Source: Nannocystis pusilla (GTDB lineage: Bacteria > Myxococcota_A > Polyangia > Nannocystales > Nannocystaceae). From it: a stretch of 64,000 nucleotides of DNA. Positions 8,797-17,733 of the stretch are shown in pieces; positions within the stretch are counted from its first letter, which is position 1; each line of letters begins with the position of its first letter. The stretch lies in the NCBI RefSeq assembly GCF_020073745.1, contig NZ_JAIRAU010000039.1:124001-188000 (forward strand). Direction: 5' to 3'. Position numbers and translations under genes: made by a program. Under the pieces are notes generated by a model. The model made no database searches and was not told the DNA's origin. It saw only the letters and a program-made list of their open reading frames with translations.

Positions 8797-10866
8797 TCAG
8801 CCGACCATGATCTTCGCCTCGGGGAACTGGACGTGCCCGCCGCGCGGCGTGCCGAGCGCGAGGGCGAGCGAGATCGGACCGACGCGACCGACGAACATGG
8901 TGACGATGATGAGCCACTTGCCGAGCGCGTTCAATTCCGCGGTCGCCCCGATCGACAGCCCGACCGTCGCCAGGGCGCTGACCGTCTCGAAGGCGGCGCG
9001 CTCGAAGCTCATGTCGTGGCTGGCCAGGAGCGCGAAGGTGATGGTCACCGCGACCATCGTCGCCAGGGTCATGATGGTCCCCGCGCGGTAGACGACGTCG
9101 TGCGGGATCGTCCGCCGGAACAGCTGGGCCCGCGCCTGGTTGCGGATCAGCGCCGGCACCGCCGCCAGCACCACCGCCAGCGTGGTCGTCTTGATGCCGC
9201 CGCCGGTGCTGCCCGGCGAGGCCCCGATGAACATCCACACGATCATCATCAGGATCGTCGAGCGCTCGAGCGCCGAGAGGTCGACGGAGTTGAAGCCCGC
9301 GGTCCGCAGCGTCACGCTCTGGAACAGCGAGTTGATGATCTTGTCGGCGACCGACAGCCCGTGCAGCGACGCGTCCCACTCCGCGAGCGCGAACAGCACG
9401 GTGCCCCCGACGACCAGGCTCAGCGACATCCACAGCACCACCCGCGCTTGCAGCGACAGCCGCCGCTCGCCTCCGCGCGCGCGCAGCCACAGCCCGAGCA
9501 GCACCGGGAAGCCGAGCCCGCCGAGCGTGATCAGCGTGCCGTGCACCGCCTGCACCAGGCCGTCAGACTGGAACTGGATCAGGCTGTCGCTCCACAACGC
9601 GAAGCCCGCGTTGCAGAACGCCGAGATCGCGTGGAACGAGCCGCGCCACAGCGCCGCCGCGAAGTCGAAGCCGTAGCCGAAGTGGAACACCAGCGCCAGC
9701 ACGAGCGCGCCGATGGCCTCGATCAGCAGCGTCGACACGACGATGAAGCGCGTCAGCGCGTAGGCCGAGCCCGGGCTCGTCAGGTCGAGCACCTCCTCGA
9801 GCGCCTGCTCCCCGCGCAGCGCCAGGCGCCCGCCCAGCAGCACCGCCGCGAACGTCGACAGCACCATGATGCCGAGGCCGCCGAGCTGGATCAGCAGCAT
9901 GATCACGACCTGCCCGAAGTGCGAGAACGCGACCGGTGTGTCGAGCACGATCAGCCCCGTCACGCAGGTCGCGCTCATCGCCGTGAACAGCGCGTCGATG
10001 AAGGCGATCGACCGCTCGCTCGCCGAGGCCGCCGGGAACGTCAGCACCAGCGCGCCGGAGAACGCGATGAGGCCGAAGGTCGAGAGGATGAGCAGCGCCG
10101 GCCGGGCGTAGAAGCTCTGCAGCAGATCGGCGAACACCGGCCCGCGCGCGACGATCACCAGCAGCACCGCGGCCTGCAGCGCCCACAGCAGCGCGAGCAC
10201 GGCGCCCGGACTCGTCGTCGCCGCGGGCACGAAGAGCACCGCCGCGGCCACCACCGCCAACAAATAGCGCCGCCGCTGCCGCATCAACCCGTAGACGTAC
10301 GGAGAGACCAGCGCGAGGGTCGTCAGCGCGAACGTCAGCCCGATCAGGTCGGGGACCAGCTCGTACTCGACCTCGAAGCCGAACAGCGCCAGCCCGGCCA
10401 GCAACGACACCAGCAGCAGGTGCTGCGCCGCGGCCCCGTAGCGCTGCAGCCACGCGAATGACTCGCCGCGATCGCCGACTCGCCGCGCCCGCGCGCTCGG
10501 GTTCGAGATGGCGAACAGGGTGTCGCCGATCAGCGCCAGGTTCCAGACGATCAAGAAGCCCGCGATCTGGACGTCGGACGCGATCAGCGGCACGAACATC
10601 CCGGCGTTGATCGAGAGCAAGAGCGGCACGAACACGAACGCCCAGCGCCGCCCGCCGAGCAGGCCCGCGATCACCGCGAGGGTCACGAGCCCCATGGCGA
10701 TCGCATAGAGGTTGCCGACGCTGAGCAGCTCGTCGACCTTGCCGAGGAAGCTGTCGCGGTGCAGATCGGCGACGATGCGCACGCCGAGCACGCTGAGCAG
10801 ACTCGCGCCTGCGACGCGGGCCGCCTGCAGGCGACGGGACGGACGAGGGACGGGAGCGGCGCTCAT
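8797..10866 (-). CDS. TrkH/KtrB family potassium transporter with extended N-terminus
   Basis: A 689-residue membrane protein. The C-terminal ~430 residues show the four pore-loop repeats of the family: SATCVTGLIV, CNAGFALW, TLRTAGFNSVD and TVGLSIGA, each with the selectivity-filter glycine. The N-terminal ~230 residues add about six or seven extra hydrophobic segments (e.g. LYAIAMGLVTLAVIAGLLGG and LLALLWALQAAVLLVIVARG). This makes it longer than a typical KtrB (~450) or TrkH (~485), as seen in some TrkH-like proteins. It imports K+ across the inner membrane together with the RCK protein encoded next. First gene of the apparent operon. The upstream gap to the divergent phosphoesterase gene is 104 bp. 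Confidence 0.9.
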   Translation of the reverse strand: MSAAPVPRPSRRLQAARVAGASLLSVLGVRIVADLHRDSFLGKVDELLSVGNLYAIAMGLVTLAVIAGLLGGRRWAFVFVPLLLSINAGMFVPLIASDVQIAGFLIVWNLALIGDTLFAISNPSARARRVGDRGESFAWLQRYGAAAQHLLLVSLLAGLALFGFEVEYELVPDLIGLTFALTTLALVSPYVYGLMRQRRRYLLAVVAAAVLFVPAATTSPGAVLALLWALQAAVLLVIVARGPVFADLLQSFYARPALLILSTFGLIAFSGALVLTFPAASASERSIAFIDALFTAMSATCVTGLIVLDTPVAFSHFGQVVIMLLIQLGGLGIMVLSTFAAVLLGGRLALRGEQALEEVLDLTSPGSAYALTRFIVVSTLLIEAIGALVLALVFHFGYGFDFAAALWRGSFHAISAFCNAGFALWSDSLIQFQSDGLVQAVHGTLITLGGLGFPVLLGLWLRARGGERRLSLQARVVLWMSLSLVVGGTVLFALAEWDASLHGLSVADKIINSLFQSVTLRTAGFNSVDLSALERSTILMMIVWMFIGASPGSTGGGIKTTTLAVVLAAVPALIRNQARAQLFRRTIPHDVVYRAGTIMTLATMVAVTITFALLASHDMSFERAAFETVSALATVGLSIGATAELNALGKWLIIVTMFVGRVGPISLALALGTPRGGHVQFPEAKIMVG

Positions 10867-10955
10867 GGCGACAGGCCGACGAGCCTCGGTCTGCCTTTAT
10901 CACCGACCTCCTCCGCGGTCCAGGCGCCCCCGGTGGATCGGGCCGCCGCGATCCG

Positions 10956-10961
10956 TATACT
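10956..10961 (+). promoter_or_regulatory. Candidate -10 box of the phosphoesterase gene
   Basis: TATACT ends 9 nt before the GTG at 10971 in an otherwise G+C-rich gap, consistent with a leaderless or near-leaderless transcript. Confidence 0.4.
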
Positions 10962-10970
10962 CACTCGCAC

Positions 10971-11984
10971 GTGCCCGCCTCGTCGCCCAAGCCCGCCGGC
11001 GCCGGACTGGCCGCCGCCCTCGCGCGATCGCGGATGCTGAACCCGCTGGCCTGGTTCGACACCGGCGCCCAGATCGAGGTCCGCCGGTTCGCCGGTCCGG
11101 CCTCGTTCGTGTCCCAGCTCGCCAGTCCCCTCCGCGTGGCCCACGTGACCGACATCCACGTCGGCCGGATCACGCCGATGAAGATCCAGCGCGCCGCCGT
11201 CGACCTCGTCAACGCCGAGCGGCCCGACCTCGTGTGCATCACCGGCGACTTCGTGTGCCACAGCCAGACGTTCCTCGACCAGCTCGAAGAGCTGATCCGC
11301 CGCTACGAGGCCCCGGTCATGGCCGTGCTCGGCAACCACGACCACTGGTCCGGCGGTCCCGAGGTCCGCGCGGCCCTGAAGCGCGCCGGCGCCGAGGTCC
11401 TCGACAACGTGCACACCACCATCACCCTGCGCGGCCAGGCGTTGCAGGTCGTCGGCCTCGACGACGCCTACACCGGCCACGCCGACGTCGAACGCGCGAC
11501 GCGGGGCCTGCGTCACGACCTGCCCACGCTCGGCCTGTCGCACATCGCCGAGGAGGCCGATCACCTGTGGAGCGCGGGCGTTCAGCTCGTGCTGTCCGGG
11601 CACACCCACGCCGGCCAGGTCACGCTGGCTCGCCTCAACGAGCTCGCGCTCGGCCGCCTCATCGGTCACAAGTACGTGCACGGCCTCTACGGCTCGCGCG
11701 TCGACGTGTGCCCGCGCGGCGCGGTATACGTCGGCGCCGGCATCGGCGCGGCCGTCATCCCGCTGCGCGTCGGCGAGCGAGCCCGCCGCGAGGTCACCGT
11801 CTTCGAGCTCGGCGCGGCCCCCGGGAGCTTCGAGGAGCACCACGTCGATCAACCCGCGCTGCCCGGCCGCCCCCCGACCGAGAAGCAGAAGTACAAGCGG
11901 ATCTTGCAGGTCGAGGCCAAGCGCGAGAAGCGGGAGCGCAAGGCCGCCCGCAGCCGCCCGCGGAGCGACGAGGATGACCGCTGA
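10971..11984 (+). CDS. Metallophosphoesterase (YkuE/calcineurin-like family)
   Basis: A 337-residue protein with the calcineurin-like motif series: VAHVTDIHVGR (D-x-H), VCITGDFV (GD), VLGNHDHW (GNHD), then GLSHIAEE and VLSGHTHAGQ (GHxH). These bind the dinuclear metal centre. The layout matches YkuE-like UDP-2,3-diacylglucosamine or phospholipid-linked hydrolases. The start lacks an obvious signal peptide, and the C-terminus is a Lys/Arg/Glu-rich tail (~285-337) of unknown role. GTG start, with a TATACT box just upstream. It overlaps the next gene by 11 bp, so the two are probably co-expressed. Confidence 0.85.
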   Translation: MPASSPKPAGAGLAAALARSRMLNPLAWFDTGAQIEVRRFAGPASFVSQLASPLRVAHVTDIHVGRITPMKIQRAAVDLVNAERPDLVCITGDFVCHSQTFLDQLEELIRRYEAPVMAVLGNHDHWSGGPEVRAALKRAGAEVLDNVHTTITLRGQALQVVGLDDAYTGHADVERATRGLRHDLPTLGLSHIAEEADHLWSAGVQLVLSGHTHAGQVTLARLNELALGRLIGHKYVHGLYGSRVDVCPRGAVYVGAGIGAAVIPLRVGERARREVTVFELGAAPGSFEEHHVDQPALPGRPPTEKQKYKRILQVEAKREKRERKAARSRPRSDEDDR

Positions 11985-12786
11985 CGGCCGCAGCCGGCTC
12001 GCCGCGGCCCTGCTGGCGGTCGCCTGCGCCGTCCCCGAACCGGCGCCCGCGCCTCCGGTGACCGGTCCTTCGGGACATGTCCAATCGAACCTGCCCGAAG
12101 CGACCGGGCCGATCGACCATGCCCCCGAGGACACCTCGCCTCCCGCCCCGCCACCCGCGAGCGAGCCGCCCCCGCCGCCCCCCGTGGCGATCGTCGATCG
12201 GCCGATCACCTACGACGAGGCCCGGATCGCCCGCACGATCGCGTACCGCCAGGCCCACCAGGATCCGGCCGCCGCCGGGATCGAGATCGAGCCGCGCATG
12301 ATCATCCTCCACCACACCGGCGGAGGCTCGGCGGACGCGACCTGGCGCTACTTCGACCGCCCGACCATCGAGAGCGGGCGCAAGACCATCGCCGCGGCCG
12401 GCGACCTCAACGTCTCGTCGCAGTTCCTGGTCGACCGCGACGGCACGATCTTTCGCCTGATGCCGGAGACCTCGATGGCCCGTCACTGCGTCGGCCTCAA
12501 CCACGTCGCCATCGGCGTCGAGAACGTCGGCGACCTCGAAGACCACCTGCTGACCGACGCCCAGGTCGCGGCCGACGCCGCACTGGTCCGCCACCTCAAG
12601 GCCCGCTTCCCCGCGATCACCCACCTGATCGGTCACCACGAGTACCTGGCGATGGAAGGCCACCCCTACTTCGTCGAGCGCGACCCCAAGTACCGCACCC
12701 GCAAGGCGGATCCCGGCCCCGAATTCATGGCGAAGGTGCGCGCGCAGGTGGCCGACCTCGGGCTCGAAGGCCCACCTGTCCGTTGA
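11974..12786 (+). CDS. N-acetylmuramoyl-L-alanine amidase (amidase_2 family) lipoprotein
   Basis: A 270-residue protein. A short leader with lipobox-like LAVAC (Cys ~18) suggests attachment to a membrane. A Pro-rich linker (~20-75) precedes an amidase_2/PGRP domain with zinc-site features: MIILHHTGGGSADATWRYFD, SQFLVDRDGTIFRLMPET, AIGVENVGD and HLIGHHEY. It should cleave the bond between muramic acid and the stem peptide, or a related peptidoglycan fragment. The linker contains five in-phase units of the 14-bp repeat, so it may have grown by repeat insertion. Overlaps the preceding gene by 11 bp. Confidence 0.85.
   Translation: MTADGRSRLAAALLAVACAVPEPAPAPPVTGPSGHVQSNLPEATGPIDHAPEDTSPPAPPPASEPPPPPPVAIVDRPITYDEARIARTIAYRQAHQDPAAAGIEIEPRMIILHHTGGGSADATWRYFDRPTIESGRKTIAAAGDLNVSSQFLVDRDGTIFRLMPETSMARHCVGLNHVAIGVENVGDLEDHLLTDAQVAADAALVRHLKARFPAITHLIGHHEYLAMEGHPYFVERDPKYRTRKADPGPEFMAKVRAQVADLGLEGPPVR
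12059..12124. repeat. 14-bp-period repeat, five units, in the amidase linker
   Basis: Cores ACCGG (12061), ACATG (12075), ACCTG (12089), ACCGG (12103) and CCATG (12117) are exactly in phase. They encode the flexible linker between lipobox and catalytic domain (about residues 30-50). Confidence 0.8.
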
Positions 12787-12965
12787 GCCATCCCCACCGC
12801 CGCCACGCGCTCCCCTGCCCGCCGCGCCCCGCCGAGCGACCCGGACGCGCTCGCGCCCCCGCTCCACCCCGTGCCGGGCGCCGCCGGCGCCGAGGAGCAC
12901 GCGCGACTCGGTCTCCCGCAGCTCGACCTGCAGCGCTCCGCTGAAGCCCGAACAGACCCAAGCAA

Positions 12966-12992
12966 AGAGCCCCTGCGGTGGGCAGGGGCTCT
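12966..12992 (-). terminator. Rho-independent terminator of tRNA-Cys
   Basis: Perfect 11-bp stem AGAGCCCCTGC (12966-12976) / GCAGGGGCTCT (12982-12992) with a 5-nt loop, 20 nt past the tRNA 3' end on the minus strand and followed by TTTGCTT. Confidence 0.9.
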
Positions 12993-13012
12993 CGGCTTCG
13001 AGCTTCGTTGTT

Positions 13013-13087
13013 TGGAGGCCTGGGCCGGAATCGAACCGGCGAATAGAGCTTTTGCAGAGCTCTGCCTTACCACTTGGCTACCAGGCC
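13013..13087 (-). tRNA. tRNA-Cys (GCA anticodon)
   Basis: On the minus strand the acceptor arm GGCCTGG pairs with CCAGGCC, the anticodon loop reads CTGCAAA (anticodon GCA), and the T arm GCCGGTTCGATTCCGGC is canonical. The discriminator base is U, as expected for tRNA-Cys, and CCA is encoded at 13015-13013. It stands alone with its own promoter-like sequence and terminator. Confidence 0.97.
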
Positions 13088-13099
13088 GAAGGGGCGACT

Positions 13100-13128
13100 T
13101 ATCTATCACGGGAAAAATCGGCGGGCAA
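13100..13128 (-). promoter_or_regulatory. Sigma-70-type promoter for tRNA-Cys
   Basis: Minus-strand -35 TTGCCC (13128-13123), 17-bp spacer, -10 TAGATA (13105-13100), about 12 nt before the mature 5' end. Confidence 0.6.
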
Positions 13129-13158
13129 GAGCATCGCGGCGCATTCCCTTCAAACGCT

Positions 13159-13200
13159 TGCCCCGCGCCCCGGACCCGTGAGGGCCCGGGAAGCGGGGCA
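13159..13200 (-). terminator. Hairpin downstream of the coiled-coil membrane protein gene
   Basis: Outer arms TGCCCCGC (13159-13166) and GCGGGGCA (13193-13200), with an inner G+C stem around a GTGA loop, 45 bp after the stop at 13245. Weak T-run (GTTTG) follows on the minus strand. Confidence 0.65.
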
Positions 13201-13244
13201 GAACACGGCTGCGGCGCGAGCGACTCGCGCCGCACGGCTGACGC

Positions 13245-14042
13245 TCACAGGCCGTCCAGCGGGTCGTCGACGTTCTTGCTGACCGAGATCCCGCCCTTCG
13301 GCTTCTCGGACTTGGGCTCGCCGTCGCCGCTCGGCTTGCTGCTGCCGGACGACTTGCCCTTGTTCTTCTTCTGCTTGTCCTCGTTGGCGGCCAGCTGCGC
13401 GTCGAGGGCCGCCTTCTCCGCGAGCAGCTTCTGCCGCTCCGTCTCGTCCTGGACGTTCCTGAGCTGGTTCTCGATCTCGTCCTTCTGCGACTTGATCTTG
13501 TTCTGCTCCTCCTGAAGGCCCTTCAGCTCCTTCATGAGGGCCGCCATCTCGGCCTGGCGCTCGTCGTCCTTCTTCTTCTGTTCGATCTGGGCGATCCGCT
13601 CGGCCTCGTCGCGCTTCTGGATGTAGTCGAAGATCCAGTAGCCGCCAGCGCCGACGCCGATCACCAGCACGCCGAGGACGGCGTACAGCATCACCGGACG
13701 CGCCTTCTTCTCGGCCAGCTTGACCTGCGCGTCGAGCTTCATCTGCTCTTCCTTCAGGCGCGCCTCCTGCTCGGCGCGGGCGCGGAGGTCGGCCTCTTGC
13801 AGCCGCAGGCGCTCCTCGCGTTCACGGGCCTCGCGCTCGGCGGTCTCCTTGGCGATCCGCTCGGCCTCTTCGCGGGCCTTCTTCTCGGCCAGCTCACGCG
13901 CCTTGCGTTCGGCCTCTTCGCGGGCGCGGCGCTCGGCTTCTTCCTTCGCACGCTTCTCGCTCTCGACCTCGGCGACGCGCGCGGCCTCGAGGTTCTTGAG
14001 CTCACTCAGGGCGATGAGGGCTGAGTTCTCGGTGTTCGACAT
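13245..14042 (-). CDS. Coiled-coil single-pass membrane protein of unknown function
   Basis: A 265-residue protein. Residues ~15-105 are an almost uninterrupted charged coiled coil of Ala/Arg/Glu/Lys heptads (REEAERKARELAEKKA style). One membrane span follows (~116-136, VMLYAVLGVLVIGVGAGGYW), then a second coiled coil (~140-220) and a Ser/Lys/Gly-rich tail. The ATG at 14042 is used because it begins MSNTENSAL and has AGGAG upstream; an upstream in-frame start adds a non-conserved-looking leader. It is transcribed after the zinc-ribbon/GYF gene. The pairing suggests a role in an envelope-spanning assembly, but no family is recognised. Confidence 0.7.
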   Translation of the reverse strand: MSNTENSALIALSELKNLEAARVAEVESEKRAKEEAERRAREEAERKARELAEKKAREEAERIAKETAEREAREREERLRLQEADLRARAEQEARLKEEQMKLDAQVKLAEKKARPVMLYAVLGVLVIGVGAGGYWIFDYIQKRDEAERIAQIEQKKKDDERQAEMAALMKELKGLQEEQNKIKSQKDEIENQLRNVQDETERQKLLAEKAALDAQLAANEDKQKKNKGKSSGSSKPSGDGEPKSEKPKGGISVSKNVDDPLDGL

Positions 14043-14287
14043 GGCGAGCAGTGCTCCTGGAGATCGGGGGCCCGAGGTGGGCCAGGAAGTATGTTTCGGT
14101 CCAGCGTCGGGTCCAACGCGAACGACCGCGGCAAGGTCTCGGCCAGCGCCGCGGCGCGGATCTTCAGGTTGCCGCAAAACGCCGGCGCTGCCTAGTCCCT
14201 GATGCCGAGGGGGCCTGCGCGACGTGTGCGAGCGGCCACGGGCCCGGCGACGGACTCGCGCGCGAGGGACGAGCGCCGAAAGTGCGA

Positions 14288-14313
14288 CGGGGCCGCCCCG
14301 AAGGACGACCCCG
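14288..14313 (-). terminator. Hairpin with UUCG-type loop after the zinc-ribbon/GYF gene
   Basis: An 11-bp stem (CGGGGCCGCCC at 14288-14298 against GGACGACCCCG at 14303-14313, two G-U pairs) closes a 4-nt loop that reads TTCG on the transcribed minus strand, 33 bp after the stop. Confidence 0.55.
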
Positions 14314-14345
14314 CCGACCGACTGGCCCTGGCGCGCGCGCCGAGC

Positions 14346-16076
14346 TCAGAAGCTCACGGACACCTGGGTGCCGATCTGCTCCTTCTGGACCTTCTTGAAG
14401 GTCGCCTTCTTGAGCTCCGCCGCCACGCAGTTGGCGAGGCCGTCGTTGCCCGCGGCGTCCACCACCGTCGAGCTGAGCACGGTGCCCGAGGGGCCGCTGA
14501 TCGACAGCTTGATCGAGACCTTCTCGCCGCCCTTGGCATTCTTGGCGCAGTTGGTCTTGGCGTTGGCCTTGACCGGGTTGACGCCGGCCTGGATGTCCGA
14601 CAGCTCGAGCTTCTCGGGCAGGCTCGAGTCGCTCGGCGGCTTGCTGTCGCCACCGCCACCGCCGCCGCCGCCGCCGCTCTTCTTGCCGCACTTCGACGGG
14701 TCGAGGATGCAGTCGACGCTGTAGTCTTCCTTCTTCTCTTCCTTCTTCTCTTCCTTCTTGGGCTCGACCTTGCCCGAGTCGCCGCCGACGGCAGACGTCT
14801 TGCTGTCCGTCTTGTCGCCCTTCTTGTCGGTCTTCTTCGCCGTGGTCTTGGCGACCGTGCCCTTCTTGTCGTCGGGCGTGGCCGGCGCAGCATCGGCTCC
14901 GCCGGTCTCCTCGTCCTCTTCGTCCTCTTCCTTCTTCTTCTTCTTCGGCTTGTCGCCGTCGTCCTCGTCCTCGGACTTGTCCTTCACCTCGACCGGCTTG
15001 ATGACCTCGACGATCTTCGTCTCCGGCGTCGGCGGCGGCCTGGTGAGGATGTAGTACGCCATGCCGCCCATGCCGAGCAGCAGGATGGCCATCAGCGCGT
15101 AGAGCGGCGCGTTGGACGAGCGCTGCGGCTCCGGAGCCGGCGCGTGCTCGACGACCGGCTGCGCCGGCGTCACCAGCAGGGGCGCGGCCGACAGGCCACC
15201 GAAGCCCGTACCGCCGAAGCTCGGCAGCATCGAGTCGTCGCGGCCCTCGTCGCTACCACCGCCGCCACCGCCGCCACCGCCGCCGCCGCCCATCATGCCG
15301 CTCATGGCGCGGATGTCGATGAGGCCCGAACCCTCGCTGTTGCTGGTCGGCGAGGCCGCGGGCGAACCGCCGCCGCCGCCGCCACCGCCACCGCCGCCGA
15401 GCGAGAACGACGGGCCGCTGGGAGCAGCAGCCCCACCGCCCCCGCCGCCCGGCTTGCCCATCGCGATCGACGACAGGCTGTCGAGCGAGAACAGCACCGA
15501 GTTCTCGTTGCGCGCGCCGGTCAACGACGACACGCGCGGGTTCTCACCGCCGCCAGCCGGCGCCGCCGCTGCTTTCGGGCCGCTGCTCGCAGCAGGCGCG
15601 GCCGCGACGGGCTGACGCGCCGGCTCGGGCTGGCGGTCGAAGCTGGAGCTCGCCGAAGCGGCCGGCGCGGGCGCGCTGTAGTCGTCGTCGCTGCCGCCCG
15701 CGAACGGATCGGGGGCCGCCGAGCGAGCACCCGCTGCTGACCGATCGGCCAGGTCGGAGAACGCGCTCACTTCACCGAGCGGCAGCCAATCCTCGAAGCC
15801 TTCCTGCCAGACGGAGGTGTCCTTGTCGATCTCACCGGCGGCGAAGCGATCGCGGACCTCGGCCTCGCTGATCGGCCCCACGGTCTCACCCCCGATCGCC
15901 AGGTGCCAGCCCGGCTCGTCGGCTGGCGCGTCACCACCGTCCTCCGCGCCGCCCGCCTTGTCGCGGACGATGATGACGTTGCTGCACTTCTTGCAGCGGA
16001 TCTTGAAGGTCTTGCCGCGGACCTTGTCGTCCGCAATCGAGTATTTGGCTCCGCACTTATCGCATTCGATCTTCAT
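14346..16076 (-). CDS. Zinc-ribbon/GYF domain protein with TonB-like C-terminus (AgmX-like)
   Basis: A 576-residue modular protein. The N-terminus is an MJ0042-type zinc ribbon (CDKCGAKY... CKKC, residues ~4-33). A GYF_2 domain (~60-110) has WHLAIGGETVGPISEAEV and WQEGFEDWLPLGEV. A long low-complexity region with several polyglycine runs leads to one membrane span (~LYALMAILLLGMGGMAYYIL, ~320-340) and an acidic/basic segment. The last ~100 residues are a TonB/AgmX-PglI-like domain with four Cys in total. Family members in Myxococcus are linked to gliding motility and envelope energy transfer. The start at 16076 is set by the zinc ribbon; a clear promoter lies about 75 bp upstream. Confidence 0.75.
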   Translation of the reverse strand: MKIECDKCGAKYSIADDKVRGKTFKIRCKKCSNVIIVRDKAGGAEDGGDAPADEPGWHLAIGGETVGPISEAEVRDRFAAGEIDKDTSVWQEGFEDWLPLGEVSAFSDLADRSAAGARSAAPDPFAGGSDDDYSAPAPAASASSSFDRQPEPARQPVAAAPAASSGPKAAAAPAGGGENPRVSSLTGARNENSVLFSLDSLSSIAMGKPGGGGGGAAAPSGPSFSLGGGGGGGGGGGSPAASPTSNSEGSGLIDIRAMSGMMGGGGGGGGGGGGSDEGRDDSMLPSFGGTGFGGLSAAPLLVTPAQPVVEHAPAPEPQRSSNAPLYALMAILLLGMGGMAYYILTRPPPTPETKIVEVIKPVEVKDKSEDEDDGDKPKKKKKEEDEEDEETGGADAAPATPDDKKGTVAKTTAKKTDKKGDKTDSKTSAVGGDSGKVEPKKEEKKEEKKEDYSVDCILDPSKCGKKSGGGGGGGGGDSKPPSDSSLPEKLELSDIQAGVNPVKANAKTNCAKNAKGGEKVSIKLSISGPSGTVLSSTVVDAAGNDGLANCVAAELKKATFKKVQKEQIGTQVSVSF

Positions 16077-16150
16077 GAGCGTGATTCCTGGGATTCGCTC
16101 GCCAGAGCGCGACGGCGTCCTGCAGAACTGACTACGTCCGCGGGGCCGCC

Positions 16151-16179
16151 AGTATAGGAAATGCGGCTGGTAGGTACAA
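16151..16179 (-). promoter_or_regulatory. Sigma-70-type promoter for the zinc-ribbon/GYF gene
   Basis: Minus-strand -35 TTGTAC (16179-16174), exactly 17 bp, -10 TATACT (16156-16151). Predicted transcript start near 16144 gives a ~68-nt leader. The rest of 16180-16412 shows no gene. Confidence 0.7.
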
Positions 16180-16412
16180 CCAGACGGATAAAACAGCCGA
16201 GTGCCGCGACACGGGCCGCCTGGCGCCGCCCTTCGCCGACCCCTGCCGCTTTGGGGCCCGGGCTCACTCGACCGGACATCTGCCCAGATCCGACACAAGA
16301 CGAGCCAGCGCGGGTTTGCCCGTCGCGTGCGTCAATTGCGCTAGTCGGACCCATGGAGCTCGAGCGGGGTGGCTGCGGTGCTGGCGCGAGCCTCGAGGCT
16401 GCAGGACGTGGA

Positions 16413-16428
16413 GTCACGGGGCCGTGAC
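16413..16428. other. Perfect 16-bp palindrome downstream of purA
   Basis: GTCACGGGGCCGTGAC reads the same on both strands. It begins 21 bp after the purA stop codon. With no loop bases at its centre it fits a protein-binding site or a tight hairpin better than a standard terminator. Confidence 0.5.
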
Positions 16429-16449
16429 GACGAATCGCCAGCAACGGGC

Positions 16450-17733
16450 TCAAAACGGGTCCCGCAGCAAAATGGTCTGCTCTCGATCGGCTCCGAGCGA
16501 CACGAGGGCGATCGGCACGCCGACCTCGTCTGCGATCAGGTCGAGGTAGGCGCGCACGGCGGCGGGGAGATCTTCGAGACGTCGCGCGGCCGAGATTCGT
16601 CCGCGCAGCGAGGGATCGCCCCAGCCGGGCACAGGGCTGAGCACGGGGGTCACCTCGTCGAGCTCGACCTCGCCGGGCGCCGCCCCATCGGCGTAGCGAC
16701 GGCACACCTGCACTTCGGGCATCGCCGCCAGGACGTCGATCTTGGTGATGCAGAGCCCGGTGAGGCCGTTGAGCCGGGCCGCGTAGCGCAGCGCGGGCAG
16801 GTCGAGCCAGCCGCAGTCGCGCGGACGTCCCGTGGTCGCGCCGAACTCGTCGCCGGCGCGGCGGAGCTGATCGCCCAGCTCGCCCTCGAGCTTGGTGGGG
16901 AACGGCCCGGCGCCGACGCGCGTGGCGTAGGCCTTGCTGATGCCCCAGGCGCCCCCGATCGCGGTCGGGCCGATGCCGATGCCGGAGCACACGCCGCCCG
17001 CGAGCGTCGTCGACGAAGTCACGAACGGATACGTCCCGTGGTCGAGGTCGAGGAGGGCCCCCTGCGCGCCCTCGAAGAGCACCCGCTTGCCGGCGCGGAT
17101 GGCCGCGTCGACCAGCTCGCCGGTGTCGCAGACCTTGCCCGCGAGCCACGCGGCCCACGCCTCGGCGCGCGCCAGCTCGGCCGCGACGTCGACCCGCTCG
17201 CTGCTGAGGAGGCGCGCGATCTCGGCGTCGACGACCTCCTTCGCCAGCTCGAGCCGGGCCCGCAGCCGCTCCGGTCGGAACAGGTCGCGCACGCGCACGC
17301 CGCGGCGCCCGGCCTTGGCCTCGTACGCCGGGCCGATGCCGCGCCGCGTCGTCCCGATCTTGGCCGCCTGGGCCCGATCTTCGCGCAGGCCGTCGAGCAG
17401 CCGGTGGTGCGGGAAGATCACGTGGGCGTCGCCCGACACGCGGAGCTCGCCGCCGTGCAGCATCCCCGCCGACTGCAGCTCCTCGACCTCGGCGCGGAAC
17501 ACCTCGACGTCGATCACCATCCCGGCCCCGAGCACGCACAGCGTCCCCGGGTACGCGCAGCCCGACGGCACCAGGTGGGTCACGAGCTTGCGCCCGCCGA
17601 TCACCAGCGTGTGCCCGGCGTTGTTGCCTCCGGCGTAGCGCGCCACCAGCTGCGCCTGGCTGGCCAGGTAGTCGACCACCTTGCCCTTGCCCTCGTCGCC
17701 CCACTGCGCGCCGACCACGATCAGCGTCGTCAT
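16450..17733 (-). CDS. purA: Adenylosuccinate synthetase
   Basis: A 427-residue enzyme, normal length for PurA, which joins IMP and aspartate using GTP in AMP synthesis. The N-terminal GTP-binding motif GAQWGDEGKGKVVDYL is at residues ~8-23, with GGNNAGHT near 38 and RRGIGPAYEAK around 130. The conserved SSTTLAGGVCSGIG, WGISKAYATRVGAGPFPT and C-terminal CITKIDVL segments follow. The ATG at 17733 overlaps the hisZ stop (ATGA) and is preceded by GGAGGAG. The overlap places purA third in a DUF1015-hisZ-purA operon. Confidence 0.98.
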   Translation of the reverse strand: MTTLIVVGAQWGDEGKGKVVDYLASQAQLVARYAGGNNAGHTLVIGGRKLVTHLVPSGCAYPGTLCVLGAGMVIDVEVFRAEVEELQSAGMLHGGELRVSGDAHVIFPHHRLLDGLREDRAQAAKIGTTRRGIGPAYEAKAGRRGVRVRDLFRPERLRARLELAKEVVDAEIARLLSSERVDVAAELARAEAWAAWLAGKVCDTGELVDAAIRAGKRVLFEGAQGALLDLDHGTYPFVTSSTTLAGGVCSGIGIGPTAIGGAWGISKAYATRVGAGPFPTKLEGELGDQLRRAGDEFGATTGRPRDCGWLDLPALRYAARLNGLTGLCITKIDVLAAMPEVQVCRRYADGAAPGEVELDEVTPVLSPVPGWGDPSLRGRISAARRLEDLPAAVRAYLDLIADEVGVPIALVSLGADREQTILLRDPF

